From the NCBI GenBank assembly GCA_031281585.1, contig JAITFE010000087.1, positions 1-56,643 on the forward strand: DNA of 56,643 bases. Direction: 5' to 3'. Shown in pieces: positions 8,037 to 15,310 of this stretch. Made by a program: the position numbers and the translations under genes. Origin of the DNA: Bifidobacteriaceae bacterium (lineage in GTDB: Bacteria; Actinomycetota; Actinomycetes; Actinomycetales; WQXJ01). The notes under the pieces were generated by a model. That model had not been told where the DNA came from. It saw only the letters and a list, made by a program, of their open reading frames with translations, and did no database searches. The stretch's first letter is position 1, and each line of letters opens with the position of its first letter.

Positions 8037-8047
8037 CCGCCCTCACC

Positions 8048-9529
8048 TCAATCCTCGACAACCACGGTCTTGACCGCCACGCCCATGTGTCCGGCCGGGG
8101 CGGCCACGCACGGCAAGCACGGATCCGCCTCCCGGATCGCGTTCTCCAGAGCCAATTCTCCCGCTTCCGCCGCGAACGCCTGGACCAACAGCCGCGACAG
8201 CCAGTATTCGTTCTGCGCGGTGGGCGTCAGAATCAGCGCCTGATCAACCGCGCCTTCTTGGTCGGTCCGGTAGCGGTGCGCCAGCAGCCCCCGCGCGCCG
8301 TCCACCCAGCCCACGCCGACCCGGCCCTGGGCCTGGGGCGGCAGGCCTTCAGCGGCCTCGGCCCGCAGGGCCCCCCGCCCGCCGGCGCCGCCCGCGAGTT
8401 CGGCGATGGCCTCCACGCAGTTGACCGCCAAGACCGCCCGCGCCGCCAGCGTTCCGCCGCCGCGCGCCAGCCAGTCGCCACGCAACGCGGCCGCCACCGG
8501 CGTGGCCGGTTCCCCGACCCGCAGTTGCGCGACGGGCCCGACCCGGTAGCGGCCCAGTTCCGGGCCGCCCGCCAGCAAATACGGTCGCGATGCCGCCTCC
8601 CCCGGCCGCTCCTCCGCCACCAGTTCGTCCCATTCGTCGGCCGTCGCGCCGTCCACTACCACCGCGCCGTCCGGGCCGACCGCCCGCAGGCGCGCCCCCA
8701 GAGGATCCAACCGCCCGTCCGCGTCCACCAACGCCACGTCCGCCCCGAGGAACCCCTGTTGCCCGATGCCGTCCGCGCCGTCCCGCCTTCCCGTCCGTCC
8801 CGTGTCACCACCCGAGCGGGCACCCTGCCCGATGCCGTCCGCTCCGTCCCACCCGTCCGCCCGTCCGCCAAGGTCGGTGCCTTGCTCGATCCGGTCTGCG
8901 CGGGGCTCAGAGCCCGCGCCTGCTTCGCCGCGGCCGCGATGGTCAGCGCCGGCGCCTCGCGTGGCCTCGCCTGACGAGCCGCCACCCGGGCCGACGTTCA
9001 GGGCCCAGCCGAACAAGTCCCGCGCCACTGTCAGGGCGGCGGGGGCGGCGTCAACGCAAGCTTGGGCGGCATCGGGCACCAAGGCGCCGGACACCCCGCC
9101 AACCACCGCGCTGGCGGGGAAGTGGCCGGGCGAGCCGGCGGCGGCCTGGGCTAGCTTGCCGAGCTTTCGCAACGCCAGCCCGTCCTCGCGGCCGGCGGCG
9201 AAGAAACTGGTCGCGTGCATTGTGAGGACCGAGCCGTAGTGCAGCAGGCGGCGGATGCGGCGGGCTTCGGCGGGGATCGGGCCAATCCCGTGCAATGCCT
9301 CCAGCGCGGCCACGCCGGCCAGGTGGTGCGCGGCGGGGCAGACGCCGCAGAGGCGCTCCACCAGCGGTGGGACCTGTTCGACGGGGCGGCCTAGCAGCAG
9401 CGGCTCCAACCGGGGCAGGATCGACAGGTCGAGGCGGGCGTCCAGGACGGCTCCGGCCGGGGAGAACTCCACCACCACGTTGGCGCCCACGCCGTCCACC
9501 GGCTGGTCGACGATCAGTCGCAAGGTCAC
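8048..9529 (-). CDS. [NiFe]-hydrogenase large-subunit-like protein, candidate HupK/HoxV-type assembly scaffold
   Basis: The 493-aa protein keeps a canonical L1 motif (RLCGVCPAAHH, residues about 60-70) and ends with DPCLPC. It lacks the N-terminal RIEGH motif and the usual DPCxxCxxH: the next His comes after an insert (CVAAPAGHM). No small-subunit partner is adjacent, while hypC follows it directly, so a scaffold for Fe-cofactor assembly is more likely than a catalytic subunit. Residues about 185-265 are a low-complexity Gly/Arg/Asp insert with repeated DGADGIGQ, encoded by copies of the dispersed CGATGCCGTCCGC motif (8763-8776, 8829-8842). It starts at GTG only 17 bp from the divergent hypA fragment. 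The 5' end is duplicated at 10653-10777. Confidence 0.75.
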   Translation of the reverse strand: MTLRLIVDQPVDGVGANVVVEFSPAGAVLDARLDLSILPRLEPLLLGRPVEQVPPLVERLCGVCPAAHHLAGVAALEALHGIGPIPAEARRIRRLLHYGSVLTMHATSFFAAGREDGLALRKLGKLAQAAAGSPGHFPASAVVGGVSGALVPDAAQACVDAAPAALTVARDLFGWALNVGPGGGSSGEATRGAGADHRGRGEAGAGSEPRADRIEQGTDLGGRADGWDGADGIGQGARSGGDTGRTGRRDGADGIGQQGFLGADVALVDADGRLDPLGARLRAVGPDGAVVVDGATADEWDELVAEERPGEAASRPYLLAGGPELGRYRVGPVAQLRVGEPATPVAAALRGDWLARGGGTLAARAVLAVNCVEAIAELAGGAGGRGALRAEAAEGLPPQAQGRVGVGWVDGARGLLAHRYRTDQEGAVDQALILTPTAQNEYWLSRLLVQAFAAEAGELALENAIREADPCLPCVAAPAGHMGVAVKTVVVED

Positions 9530-9698
9530 TGTGCCACCATAGTCCGGTGCATGAATTGGGTCTGCTCAGGTCCGTGGTGCGGGCGGTGGACGCCGCCGCC
9601 GCCAAGGCCGGTGCGGGCGCGGTGGAGCGGGTCGGGTTGCGGGTGGGCGAACTGTCCGGCGCGGTCCCGGAGGCGCTGGCGGGAGCCTGGCCCGTCGC
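9405..9698. repeat. Left copy of ~294-bp direct repeat (scaffold 5' end plus hypA 5' end)
   Basis: This stretch aligns without gaps to 10653-10946 (offset 1248 bp) at roughly 93% identity by eye. It contains the first ~125 bp of the large-subunit-like gene and the first ~150 bp of hypA in divergent orientation. The two copies bracket the GNAT/DUF1778 toxin-antitoxin module. Confidence 0.85.
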
Positions 9699-9711
9699 GA
9701 CCGCCCGCTAG
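9547..9711 (+). pseudogene. Truncated hypA copy
   Basis: The frame starts VHELGLLRSVVRAVDAAAAKAG and is nearly identical to the intact hypA at 10795. It ends after 54 aa at a TAG, before the zinc loop. The break coincides with the end of the 294-bp duplicated segment, so this is the remnant left when the region was duplicated and the TA module came to lie between the copies. Retaining the Ni-binding His but no zinc domain, it is unlikely to work. Confidence 0.85.
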
Positions 9712-9757
9712 CCGGGTGCCGGCGGGCGCGCTCGCGTCATGGGCGAAGGGCTCCGGT

Positions 9758-10246
9758 TCAGCGCAGGGATTCGCGGGCGCGGCTTGCGAGCATCACCATG
9801 CGGGGCGAGTTCTTGATGGCCTCGAAGCCGTGGTGGGCATAGAAGGAGGCGGCCTCATCGTTGATCGGGTCAACCACTATCACCCGCCCGCTGCTGATCG
9901 CCGCCGCCCGGCAGATTGAGTCCAAGGCGTCAAGCAACAGGTGCGTTCCGAATCCTCGCCCCTGGGCGGATCGGTCCAGGGCCAGCCTGCCAAGAAGGAA
10001 CCCCGGAACAGAAGTGACACCGCCCGCCGTTCGACGGTTTAGCCCCTCTGCGGAGACCAAGGTTGGGGCGATCGAGTAATAGGCCATGACGCGCGCGTCC
10101 TCCACCCAAACGACGGTGCGCGCCGTGCCCTGCGCCTGCGCGCGCCAAGCCAATCGGCGCAGCCAATCGTCGAGAACCAGATTGCCGCAAGAGAAATCGG
10201 AAACCCCGTGGTCTTGCCTCAACTCTTCCGACAGGAACCGCTTCAT
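9758..10246 (-). CDS. GNAT acetyltransferase toxin (TacT/AtaT-like)
   Basis: The 162-aa GNAT-fold protein carries the acetyl-CoA loop SAQGRGFGTHLL and the late Tyr segment AASFYAHHGFEAI, both intact. With its DUF1778-type partner this matches TacT/AtaT toxins, which acetylate aminoacyl-tRNA and stop translation. Its ATG overlaps the antitoxin stop by 4 bp (ATGA). Of the TA toxins in the window this is the only one with no visible lesion. It lies between the two copies of the hypA/scaffold duplication, so it is a likely cargo of that rearrangement. Confidence 0.85.
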   Translation of the reverse strand: MKRFLSEELRQDHGVSDFSCGNLVLDDWLRRLAWRAQAQGTARTVVWVEDARVMAYYSIAPTLVSAEGLNRRTAGGVTSVPGFLLGRLALDRSAQGRGFGTHLLLDALDSICRAAAISSGRVIVVDPINDEAASFYAHHGFEAIKNSPRMVMLASRARESLR

Positions 10247-10515
10247 CCGCGCTCGAACGGCGTCTCGCGCCCTGCGTGGCGCGCCAATTCCGGAATCGGC
10301 TCAGGGGCGCGGTCGAGCGCGGCGACCAGGGACGCGAATTGATCGGCCGGCATCAGCGTGCGGTCTGCCCGGCTCAACACCAGGTTCGCTTGGTCCATGG
10401 CCGCGCCGACCACGAAAGCGGAGACCGACTCCCCCAACACCTCGGCCGCCGAAGCCAACGTCCGCATAGTCTCCTCGTCCACGCGCGCCTCAAGCCTTCG
10501 AGTCTTGGCGCCCAT
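10243..10515 (-). CDS. DUF1778 ribbon-helix-helix antitoxin (TacA-like)
   Basis: The 90-aa protein has an N-terminal RHH DNA-binding segment (KTRRLEARVDEETMRTLASAAEVLGESVSAFVV) and a C-terminal tail of the DUF1778 type (ADRTLMPADQFASLVAALD). The ATG at 10515 is preferred because GAGGGGG lies 7 bases upstream; longer in-frame starts lack this. It is expected to bind the GNAT toxin and repress the operon. Confidence 0.85.
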   Translation of the reverse strand: MGAKTRRLEARVDEETMRTLASAAEVLGESVSAFVVGAAMDQANLVLSRADRTLMPADQFASLVAALDRAPEPIPELARHAGRETPFERG

Positions 10516-10652
10516 CGCGATCCCCCTCAATCTGTACGGCATCTGTGCGGCACCAGCTTAGCCCTTGTCGACTTCCGGAGCGCCCGTCCCCAACCCGGTT
10601 GTTTGCCAATAGAACTGTTCCAAGGCGGGTGTTCGCGGACCCGGCCGGGTGG

Positions 10653-10777
10653 TCCAACCGGGGCAGGATCGACAGGTCGAGGCGGGCGTCCAGGACAGCT
10701 CCGGCCGTGGAGCGCTCCACCGCCGCGTTGGCGCCCACGCCGTTCACCGGCTGGTCGACGATCAGTCGCAAAGTCAC
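10653..10777 (-). pseudogene. 5' fragment of the hydrogenase-large-subunit-like gene
   Basis: The minus frame from the GTG at 10775-10777 reads VTLRLIVDQPVNGVGANAAVE and matches the first ~42 codons of the intact gene at 8048-9529. It then leaves homology abruptly at LPRL, where the duplicated segment ends. It is the counterpart of the truncated hypA on the other side of the TA module and is not expected to be functional. Confidence 0.8.
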
Positions 10778-10946
10778 TGTGCCACCATAGTCCGGTGCAT
10801 GAATTGGGTCTGCTCAGGTCCGTGGTGCGGGCGGTGGACGCCGCCGCGGTCAAGGCCGGGGCGGGCTCGGTGGAGCGTGTCGGGTTGCGTGTGGGCGAGT
10901 TGTCCGGCGCGGTCCCGGAGGCACTGGCGGGGGCATGGCCCATCGC
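10653..10946. repeat. Right copy of ~294-bp direct repeat
   Basis: This is the partner of 9405-9698. This copy leads into the intact hypA, while the left copy leads into the intact large-subunit-like gene, so the pair reads as a duplicated divergent junction separated by about 950 bp of TA DNA. Confidence 0.85.
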
Positions 10947-11139
10947 GACTGCGGGCACCCGGCTCGCGGGCGCCATCCTGGAAGTCGAGGAGTTGGGCGC
11001 CGCCATCTGGTGCGACGCCTGCGGTTCGGAGCAGCCTGTGGACCAGTTCTACGCGCTCAGATGCCCGGCCTGCGGCGCGCCCTGCGGCAACCTGGTCCGA
11101 GGCCGTGAATTCGAGGTCGCCTTCGCCGACGCGAGTTAG
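10795..11139 (+). CDS. hypA: HypA nickel-insertion metallochaperone (copy 2)
   Basis: The 114-aa protein starts VHELGLLRSVVRAVD with His2/Glu3 for Ni, and has an intact zinc loop CDACGSEQPVDQFYALRCPACG. It clearly differs from the copy at 4601, so it is a true second HypA, perhaps dedicated to the scaffold/hypC side of the locus. The start is the GTG placing HE next to the initiator. It is encoded just downstream of the right duplicated segment. Confidence 0.92.
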   Translation: MHELGLLRSVVRAVDAAAVKAGAGSVERVGLRVGELSGAVPEALAGAWPIATAGTRLAGAILEVEELGAAIWCDACGSEQPVDQFYALRCPACGAPCGNLVRGREFEVAFADAS

Positions 11140-11172
11140 CCGCCCGCCGCTCCCGCCCGGCGCGTCATCGGC

Positions 11173-11598
11173 TCAGCCCAGTTCGAGCACGTTCCGGCGG
11201 TGTTTGGGGCTCAGCGGCGCGGCGATGCCCTTGTCGAACGTGGCGAGACGGCCGCCCCGGGCGATTGCGAGGTTGAGCAGGTGCGTGCCAGTGATCTGCC
11301 CAGGGCCGTATAGGTGTGCTGTGACGGCCCGGAGGTCCGCCAGGGAGGTGTCGTCGGGCCAGAAGACCGCGCCCGGTAGCTCACGCAGTTCCCGCAAACG
11401 GTCGAGGGCTTGGGCACCGGTGAGCGGATCGCCGACCGGCGTGCGGGTCATCAACACCCGGAGGAGGCCCGCCTCCGTGAACGGGGTCGTGGCGAACCTG
11501 GCCGCGCCAGCCAGCCACCGGTGGGCCGCGTCATGGTGCTCGTGGGCCGCCATGAACAGCGCCACCAGAACATTGACGTCCGGTAGGTCAGTCCTCAT
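11173..11598 (-). CDS. PIN-domain toxin (VapC-like), one acidic residue missing
   Basis: The 141-aa protein has the PIN start LPDVNVLVALF with the first Asp, Glu in FTEAGLLRVL, and RLATFDKGI with the last Asp. The middle motif, usually QITDAxLLxLA, reads QITGTHLLNLA here, so the third acidic residue is Gly. The family is a Mg-dependent ribonuclease needing these residues, so activity is doubtful. It overlaps the antitoxin gene by 11 bp. Confidence 0.8.
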   Translation of the reverse strand: MRTDLPDVNVLVALFMAAHEHHDAAHRWLAGAARFATTPFTEAGLLRVLMTRTPVGDPLTGAQALDRLRELRELPGAVFWPDDTSLADLRAVTAHLYGPGQITGTHLLNLAIARGGRLATFDKGIAAPLSPKHRRNVLELG

Positions 11599-11836
11599 TG
11601 AGAATGTCCGCGACCATCTGGGAGGTCAGCACCCCACTCCCCTCGGCGACCGTCAACCCGTTGCGCTTCTTCGGCCCGGCGGCCGGGCCGGGCCGGCGCT
11701 CGTTGACGCGCTCCTCGGCCAAGTTAACCAGAATGGCCGCCGGGGTCGCGTCCGGGTACCACTGCCGGCCAGCGTCAATGATGCGTTGCACGCGCGGAAC
11801 ATGCGTGATCTGAGTGCGCGGACGAACTGTCGGCAT
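11588..11836 (-). CDS. VapB-like antitoxin
   Basis: The 82-aa protein has an N-terminal DNA-binding region (MPTVRPRTQITHVPRVQRIIDAGRQWYPDATPAAILVNLAEERV) and a C-terminal tail that likely wraps the PIN toxin encoded downstream. The family name is inferred from position and size. Two GTGTACCACC repeats lie directly upstream. Confidence 0.65.
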   Translation of the reverse strand: MPTVRPRTQITHVPRVQRIIDAGRQWYPDATPAAILVNLAEERVNERRPGPAAGPKKRNGLTVAEGSGVLTSQMVADILNED

Positions 11837-11843
11837 GGCCGAA

Positions 11844-11883
11844 GTGTACCACCGAACCGGTGGACCATGAGTGGTGTACCACC
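11844..11883 (-). promoter_or_regulatory. Direct-repeat operator upstream of vapBC-like genes
   Basis: GTGTACCACC occurs at 11844-11853 and again at 11874-11883, start-to-start 30 bp (about three helical turns), with ACCGGT between. They lie 8-47 bp upstream of the antitoxin start, a good place for autoregulation. The remaining spacer to 12076 shows no gene I can support. Confidence 0.45.
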
Positions 11884-12076
11884 CTCACCACGTGCCCCGA
11901 CAGGCGGACGGGGCGGGCCTGGTGCCGGATTGACCCGGAACGGGTCGCGGGGCCCGTTTGAGGTCAAGTCGGCGCCGCCCGGACCCCGGACTGGGCCGTT
12001 CCAAACTGGCCTTCCGCACGGACCCGCATGATGATGCCGTACCCGTCGCGGTGACAAGGAGGACGGTGGTGGCCCG

Positions 12077-13420
12077 CTAACCGCTCGTCGCTCCCGCCTC
12101 GCGGGTCAGAAATGCCACCTTGAGGGACACCAAGGTTGATTCAGGCGAGGTGTTCGGGACGGCCCAGGCGACGGCCGGGTAGTTGACCACCGGGTTCGAG
12201 TAGCCCTCGTGCTCCGCTATCCGATACAGGACTGAGTCGCGGATGTCGAGCAGATACTCGCCCGCGTCTCCGGTTCCGGAGCCGTTGCCCCATGCCGCCC
12301 AGCCAGCCGATACGAAGGCGGCGTCGGTTCCCGTGGAGTTCAATTCGATCTCGGTGAGCCTTCCGGTGGCGACTTCTTGCACGTAAACCCATGATCGGTC
12401 GGATTGAAGGTAGCTGTCAGGGTCCGCCCCCTGCCACACCGACCAGGCGACCGTGTCCGCGTCCGCGCCGAGCGCCGTGACCGCGAAGTCCGCGCTGGCG
12501 CCGCCGGGCCGCTCAACCACCACTTGCGGTTCGCTGCCCGGCCGCAGCGACAGGATCCGCTCCGTCAGGTCGGCGCTCATCTGCACAAACAACACCGATC
12601 CCGCGCCGTCTGAGGTGTGGAGCCACACATTGTCCGCCGTCGTCTCGATGGGACCGCCGCCGTCCACGTCGCGGGACAGCAGAGCCGTGGCCCACTGGTC
12701 CTGGGCGTGGCCGGGCACCGGGCTGTTCCAGAACGCCGTCCGTCCGGCCAGGCTGACGTTGATGTCACCCTGGACCAGCGGCAGGACCGAGCCAACCCCG
12801 AGTTCCGCAGATTCGGCGGCGATCCACTCCCGCCCGTCCTCATAGGCCACAATCCACCAGTCTGTCTCATAAAGGCTGGTGCTCGTGGTCTCAACCCAAG
12901 CGGCCAGGTCGCCCGCGACTGAGAAGGATATGGCCTGACGGGCCGGCAGTCCCGGATTCGACTCCTCGATCAGCGTGGAGCGCTCGCCGTCAGGGCCGTA
13001 CAAGCCAATGCTCAACGGATCGGTCAGCAGCGGGCCGCCCGGCTGAGGGAAAGGCGACCATGAGCCGAACAGCGAGCCGTCCGCCCCCAGAGTCGACAGG
13101 TTCGGGCCGCCCTGGGTGGCGTCAGGGGCAGCGGTCGGGGAGGGGACGAGTGTGTACGCGGCCTGCAACAGCCCTTCCGGCACGGCCCCGGCGTCCCCGG
13201 TGGTCAGACAGACGGACGCCTCTTCGGCCAACGGCCCCGAGCAGGCCCGGCCGGTCGGAGGCGAGCCTATTGGCTCGGCCACGTCCCCGCCCGAAAGCGG
13301 GGACTCAGTCGGCGGCGTGGCCGTCCGCCCGTTCGTGCAGCCCGCCAATGCGAGCCCCAAGGCGAGAAGCGCCCCCGCCACTCGGACCCGCCCGCGCTCG
13401 CGGCTACCAGCCGATCGCAT
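12077..13420 (-). CDS. Lipoprotein, probable beta-propeller, function unknown
   Basis: The 447-aa protein has an Arg-rich n-region, a hydrophobic stretch and the lipobox ALGLALAGC, so it is exported and lipid-anchored after Cys28. The mature part has a disordered start (Thr/Ser/Pro) and then repeated short beta-like units with W and D/N turns (for example LAAWVETTSTSLYETDWWIVAYEDG, DTVAWSVWQGADPDSYLQ, GWAAWGNGSG). These suggest a TolB-like or WD-type propeller. It lies downstream of the hydrogenase operon on the same strand but with a 166-bp gap, so a functional link is not shown. Confidence 0.75.
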   Translation of the reverse strand: MRSAGSRERGRVRVAGALLALGLALAGCTNGRTATPPTESPLSGGDVAEPIGSPPTGRACSGPLAEEASVCLTTGDAGAVPEGLLQAAYTLVPSPTAAPDATQGGPNLSTLGADGSLFGSWSPFPQPGGPLLTDPLSIGLYGPDGERSTLIEESNPGLPARQAISFSVAGDLAAWVETTSTSLYETDWWIVAYEDGREWIAAESAELGVGSVLPLVQGDINVSLAGRTAFWNSPVPGHAQDQWATALLSRDVDGGGPIETTADNVWLHTSDGAGSVLFVQMSADLTERILSLRPGSEPQVVVERPGGASADFAVTALGADADTVAWSVWQGADPDSYLQSDRSWVYVQEVATGRLTEIELNSTGTDAAFVSAGWAAWGNGSGTGDAGEYLLDIRDSVLYRIAEHEGYSNPVVNYPAVAWAVPNTSPESTLVSLKVAFLTREAGATSG

Positions 13421-13586
13421 CTAACCGGAAATGTTGATTGGGCGCGGACTGTGCTCTGCACATCGATGGGGGTTCTCCTCTCGAAAGGCGGGAGTTACCG
13501 AGGGCTCCGGGCGGAACGGACTTGGTCCTGATCAGCCCTAACGACTGGACCGACCAGTCCCAAGGATATGGGCGGAAGCGGAGCGG

Positions 13587-14096
13587 TCAAAGCCAGCTGT
13601 CCAGGACTGCGGCCGCCTGGGCCGTGGCCGCCGGGATGGCGGCCTGGACCGCCGGGGTCAGACCCACCGCGAGGTCCACCCGCCCAGGCACAACCCCAAT
13701 CACCACGATCTCCTTCGGCTCGCGGCCCAGCAGGCGGGCCGCGCTGAACACGTCCAGCAGCCCGATTTGATGCGGCGACAGTTTGGCGGCCAGCAGCCGG
13801 GGCAACTGGTCGCCGTCAAGCCGCACCACCTGGCCGGGGACCTCCCCGGCCACGGCGTCCAAGATCAGCAGCCGTTCGGCGTCCTCCACGACCGGCAGCA
13901 GGTCCAAGCCGCCGATGCCGCCGTCCACGTACTCGACAGCGGCTTCCGGCCGCGCTTCGCGCAAGCTGGCCAACAACTCCGGGCCAATCCCGTCGTCGGA
14001 CATGATCGTGTTGCCGACCGCCAGCACGGTGGCACGCGCCGCGGCGGCAGAGAGGCCTGGTTTGGACGCGGGTGAGAGCGGAACCGGACCGGTCAT
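13587..14096 (-). CDS. hyaD: Hydrogenase maturation endopeptidase (HyaD/HybD family)
   Basis: After Ni insertion this protease cuts the C-terminal peptide from the large subunit, just after the His of DPCxxCxxH. The 169-aa protein has VLAVGNTIMSDDGIGPELL, with the Ni-sensing Asp in SDDG, and the conserved VEYVDGGIGGLDLLPVVEDAERLLILDAV segment. It follows the cytochrome gene with a 4-bp ATGA overlap and is the last gene of the structural operon. The large subunit here carries the cleavable tail it needs. Confidence 0.92.
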   Translation of the reverse strand: MTGPVPLSPASKPGLSAAAARATVLAVGNTIMSDDGIGPELLASLREARPEAAVEYVDGGIGGLDLLPVVEDAERLLILDAVAGEVPGQVVRLDGDQLPRLLAAKLSPHQIGLLDVFSAARLLGREPKEIVVIGVVPGRVDLAVGLTPAVQAAIPAATAQAAAVLDSWL

Positions 14097-15310
14097 CCGA
14101 TTTCCGGGGCGTCCACGGGCTTGGCGCCGCGGCGCAGCCAGACGCCGCCGTTGATCATGGAGGAGATGCCGCCGTGGCGCTCCAGGGAATCGGCGCGAAC
14201 CGCCAGGTAGACGTGCACAATCACGAAGGCCCACAGGAAGAACATCATCATGGTGTGGAAAAGCCTCAGGAATGGGATGCCCACCCAGTGGCTTGGCACG
14301 GCCATGAGCTCCCAGAACCAGTTGGTCTGGTGGTACAACCCGAACAGGCTCAAGCCGGTCAGCATCTGCACGCCGCAGGCGATGTACACGGCGGTGTAGG
14401 TCAACTGCTGCAGGGGATTGTGCGCCAGGAACAAGGGCGCCTCGTGCTTGACCAGCGCGTAGTGGCCCAGCACGCCGCCCAGGTGTTGCACGTCTTTTTT
14501 CGACTTCAGCGGCCACCACTCGTTCCAGCGCAGGTGGCGGTCCCGGGACGTGAAGGCGGCCACCACGCGGGTCAGGCCCAACACGATCCACAAGAATCCG
14601 ACCGAGAAGTGCATCAGGCGCACCCAGCCCATCTGGAACCCAACCTCGGCGCTTTGCCCGCCGGCGGGCCCAAAGAAGGGGTCCATGATTATGTAGCCGG
14701 TGCAACTGAGCGTGAAGATGGCCGCCACGTTGGTCCAGTGCTGGACCCGCAGAGACGCGGACCAAACCTGCACCCAGGTCCAGTTGGACGGGCCCGAATT
14801 CGGCAGGGGCCTGGAGGCGCCCGTGCCGACGTAGACGAATCCCTGGACCTCGAACGGGCCCACCTGGTCGCGTCCGGCGACCCGCGCCGTCGCCACGGCC
14901 AGCGCGCGCCAGCCGCGGGCCAGCGCCCAGGCCGCGTTGCGGCGGATGAGCGTCTTGTCCTTGCGGGAGATGCTGGCCTTCGCCAGCACCGCCTCCAAAG
15001 AACCGCGCATCACCACGACGTCCGACCGCTCGTCGTCTTGCAGCGGGAAGTACCGCACCATGGTCAGGGAGTAGCGCTGCTCCGGCGTGGCCGGGTCCAC
15101 GTCGTCCGGGTCAACTGGAGGCTTTTCCAGGTCGGGGCGGTCGTCCGCCAACGCCAGCGCCAGCGCCCGGTCAACCGGGTCGGTGCTGTCCGCGCAGGTC
15201 ACCGCCGCCAGGCCCAGGACCACGCCCTCGCTGAGCCGGCCCAGGGTGAACGTGCCGCCCACTTTCACCTCGGGCGGCACCGAGATGGCGGCGGGGGCGG
15301 AGGCGTTCAC
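14093..15310 (-). CDS. hyaC: b-type cytochrome subunit of the hydrogenase with an N-terminal P-type-ATPase-like nucleotide-binding domain
   Basis: Residues about 175-405 are a HyaC/HupC-type diheme membrane anchor: SLRVQHWTNVAAIFTLSCTGY, MHFSVGFLWIVLGLTR, HNPLQQLTYTAVY, and LFHTMMMFFLWAFVIVHVY, with several transmembrane segments and His ligands. It would take electrons from the exported hydrogenase to quinone. Residues about 16-160 are not part of this family. They follow the order of the P-type ATPase N domain: GGTFTLGRLS (degenerate DKTGTLT), ADSTDPVDRALALAL, VRYFPLQDDERSDVVV, MRGSLEAVLAKAS (degenerate KGAPE), ARGWRALAVATARV and PFEVQGFVYVG. The phosphorylated Asp is absent. Start and stop overlap both neighbours by 4 bp, so the fusion is in one operon and not an assembly artefact of separate genes. 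Confidence 0.88.
   Translation of the reverse strand: MNASAPAAISVPPEVKVGGTFTLGRLSEGVVLGLAAVTCADSTDPVDRALALALADDRPDLEKPPVDPDDVDPATPEQRYSLTMVRYFPLQDDERSDVVVMRGSLEAVLAKASISRKDKTLIRRNAAWALARGWRALAVATARVAGRDQVGPFEVQGFVYVGTGASRPLPNSGPSNWTWVQVWSASLRVQHWTNVAAIFTLSCTGYIIMDPFFGPAGGQSAEVGFQMGWVRLMHFSVGFLWIVLGLTRVVAAFTSRDRHLRWNEWWPLKSKKDVQHLGGVLGHYALVKHEAPLFLAHNPLQQLTYTAVYIACGVQMLTGLSLFGLYHQTNWFWELMAVPSHWVGIPFLRLFHTMMMFFLWAFVIVHVYLAVRADSLERHGGISSMINGGVWLRRGAKPVDAPEIG

Noticed and set aside
8048-9529. A second catalytic hydrogenase
   Set aside because: No small subunit nearby, no RIEGH motif and a broken L2 motif; scaffold role preferred.
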